Assembly (NCBI GenBank): GCA_001414345.1
Contig: LLCB01000262.1
Location: forward strand, 16,978 to 80,977
Direction: 5' to 3'
Length of the DNA stretch: 64,000 nt
DNA from: Hymenoscyphus infarciens
Taxonomy: Eukaryota > Ascomycota > Leotiomycetes > Helotiales > Helotiaceae
The position numbers and the translations under genes were made by a program. Positions 63,047-64,000 of the stretch are shown here, in pieces. The notes under the pieces are model-generated. The model saw nothing but the letters and a program-made list of their open reading frames with translations, was not told where the DNA came from and ran no database searches. How positions within the stretch are numbered: position 1 is the first letter of the stretch; every line of letters starts with the position of its first letter.

Positions 63047-64000
63047 GTTGATGGGAAGGAGTTTCGCACCACCGAATTCTGATTTGTCGTCGAAGGAAAC
63101 TTGGAGACCGCTTGGCAGTTTTGCGTATACCAACACCTGTCTATCTCCATCATGGAAGTCCTGGACTTCGTTTGTCACTCTATGCTTTGTTTGTGGGGCC
63201 GTCGACTCCATCCACTCCCCTGGAAATAGCCCATTTCCTTTGCAGCTTTTATGCCATCCTCTTTGATAATATCAAAGAAGCGGGAGGCAACGTCTATAAA
63301 CACTACCCGGAATGTAAAATATAGCATGAGAACTTCACACACAAATTTAATCAAGCCACAAGTCTTAGGAGTTTGAAACTCTGTGGAGTGGGCGTGTAGA
63401 ATTTAATAGAGTCGACGAAACCTTGAAAGCCCTTTTTTTTCTCTTGCTGCTCTCGGACGAAGAGTAAGACAAGGATGTAGTCGTTCCAATAGTAAACTAG
63501 AAGAAGGGTTAGCAAAACCTCTTTTCCTATCCAAAGAAAGAAACCAAGTATCAAAAGAGTAACTTATACTACTAACCTCTATCAACTCCAACACTCTATA
63601 TTCACATCCTAATAAAGTTCCTTATAGAAAAAAAATCATATTTAAAAGAAAACTAATAACTCACAAGTAAGTCTTAAACTAAAGACGATAAACCTTTTTG
63701 AACATACACATAGAAAATATAAAACCTAAATCTACCAAAAGCTTTGCCTTAAAAGTATAGAACATCAACATGAAACAAGAAGATTTACAGCGCACTTCCT
63801 ACTATATAGATAATCCACAGATCCAGTCAAAACAAACAAGCATTCAAATGACAAATAAACAACAAACACCTAAACTCCCCACTTCACTCACTTCACTCCC
63901 TCTGAAATCTTCCCCTATTTCAAAAAACAAAAAAACAAAAAAAAAACCCCCCCCTCTCACCCATCCCAAGAATTAAATCCCTCACACCTCCCTCTACCCC
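63047..64000. other. Right edge with ORF fragments
   Basis: A minus-strand coding-like frame reads from about 63211 towards the element end (GDRQVLVYAKLPSGLQVSFD, GGAKLLPINY) and is cut by the copy-4 insertion at 63044. A second minus frame further upstream (ASRFFDIIKEDGIKAAKEMG near 63240-63290) is shifted relative to it. Another minus frame at 63351-63594 is of unknown nature. Taken together these may be remains of one or two broken genes. The last 150 bases are pyrimidine-poor and low-complexity. Confidence 0.35.

Overview
The window looks like a nuclear chromosome segment of a filamentous ascomycete (Pezizomycotina; a Leotiomycete such as a Helotiales member would fit, but that is inference). 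Reasons: genes carry many 45-90 bp introns with GTANGT-type donors and CTAAC-type branch sites; protein families are fungal (GH10 xylanase with a fungal CBM1, fused Thi20); and gene-rich stretches of ordinary composition alternate abruptly with very AT-rich blocks almost devoid of CA/TG, the hallmark of repeat-induced point mutation (RIP).

Layout. 1-21 kb is gene-dense: an SRR1-like gene split by a MITE (226-1900, minus); a secreted GH10 xylanase with CBM1 (2312-3935, minus); the nuclear export receptor CSE1 (5118-8338, minus), divergent from tuberin/TSC2 (9417-14402, plus); a Thi20-type ThiD-TenA fusion (15090-17232, plus); and the DEAD-box helicase DBP2 (18432-21017, plus). 21-24.7 kb shows no recognisable gene. 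24.7-29.7 kb is a RIP-mutated ~4.5 kb hAT-like transposon nested in a ~0.5 kb TA-duplicating inverted-repeat element. 29.7-40.4 kb holds small non-autonomous elements, simple repeats and one membrane-protein gene (36687-37271, minus). 40.4-48.85 kb is a second RIP block: a repeat-containing 40.4-45.1 kb part followed by a ~3.3 kb element with ~155 bp terminal inverted repeats. 52.6-55.6 kb carries a Pumilio/Puf3-class RNA-binding protein with an in-frame TAA that needs a 48-nt intron or another explanation. 57.1-63.05 kb is a MITE cluster (two further TA-family copies, three further Harbinger-like copies, one subterminal-repeat element). The last kilobase holds only ORF fragments.

The genes are mostly housekeeping and do not form an operon-like pathway: nuclear transport, TORC1 control through Rheb, thiamine salvage, RNA remodelling, post-transcriptional regulation and plant cell wall degradation. 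The strongest structural story is the mobile DNA: at least three MITE-type families with readable target-site duplications, nested and adjacent insertions, and one insertion that exactly interrupts a coding exon. Splice structures were worked out by hand from consensus sites and frame continuity; every multi-exon model given here sums to a multiple of three.
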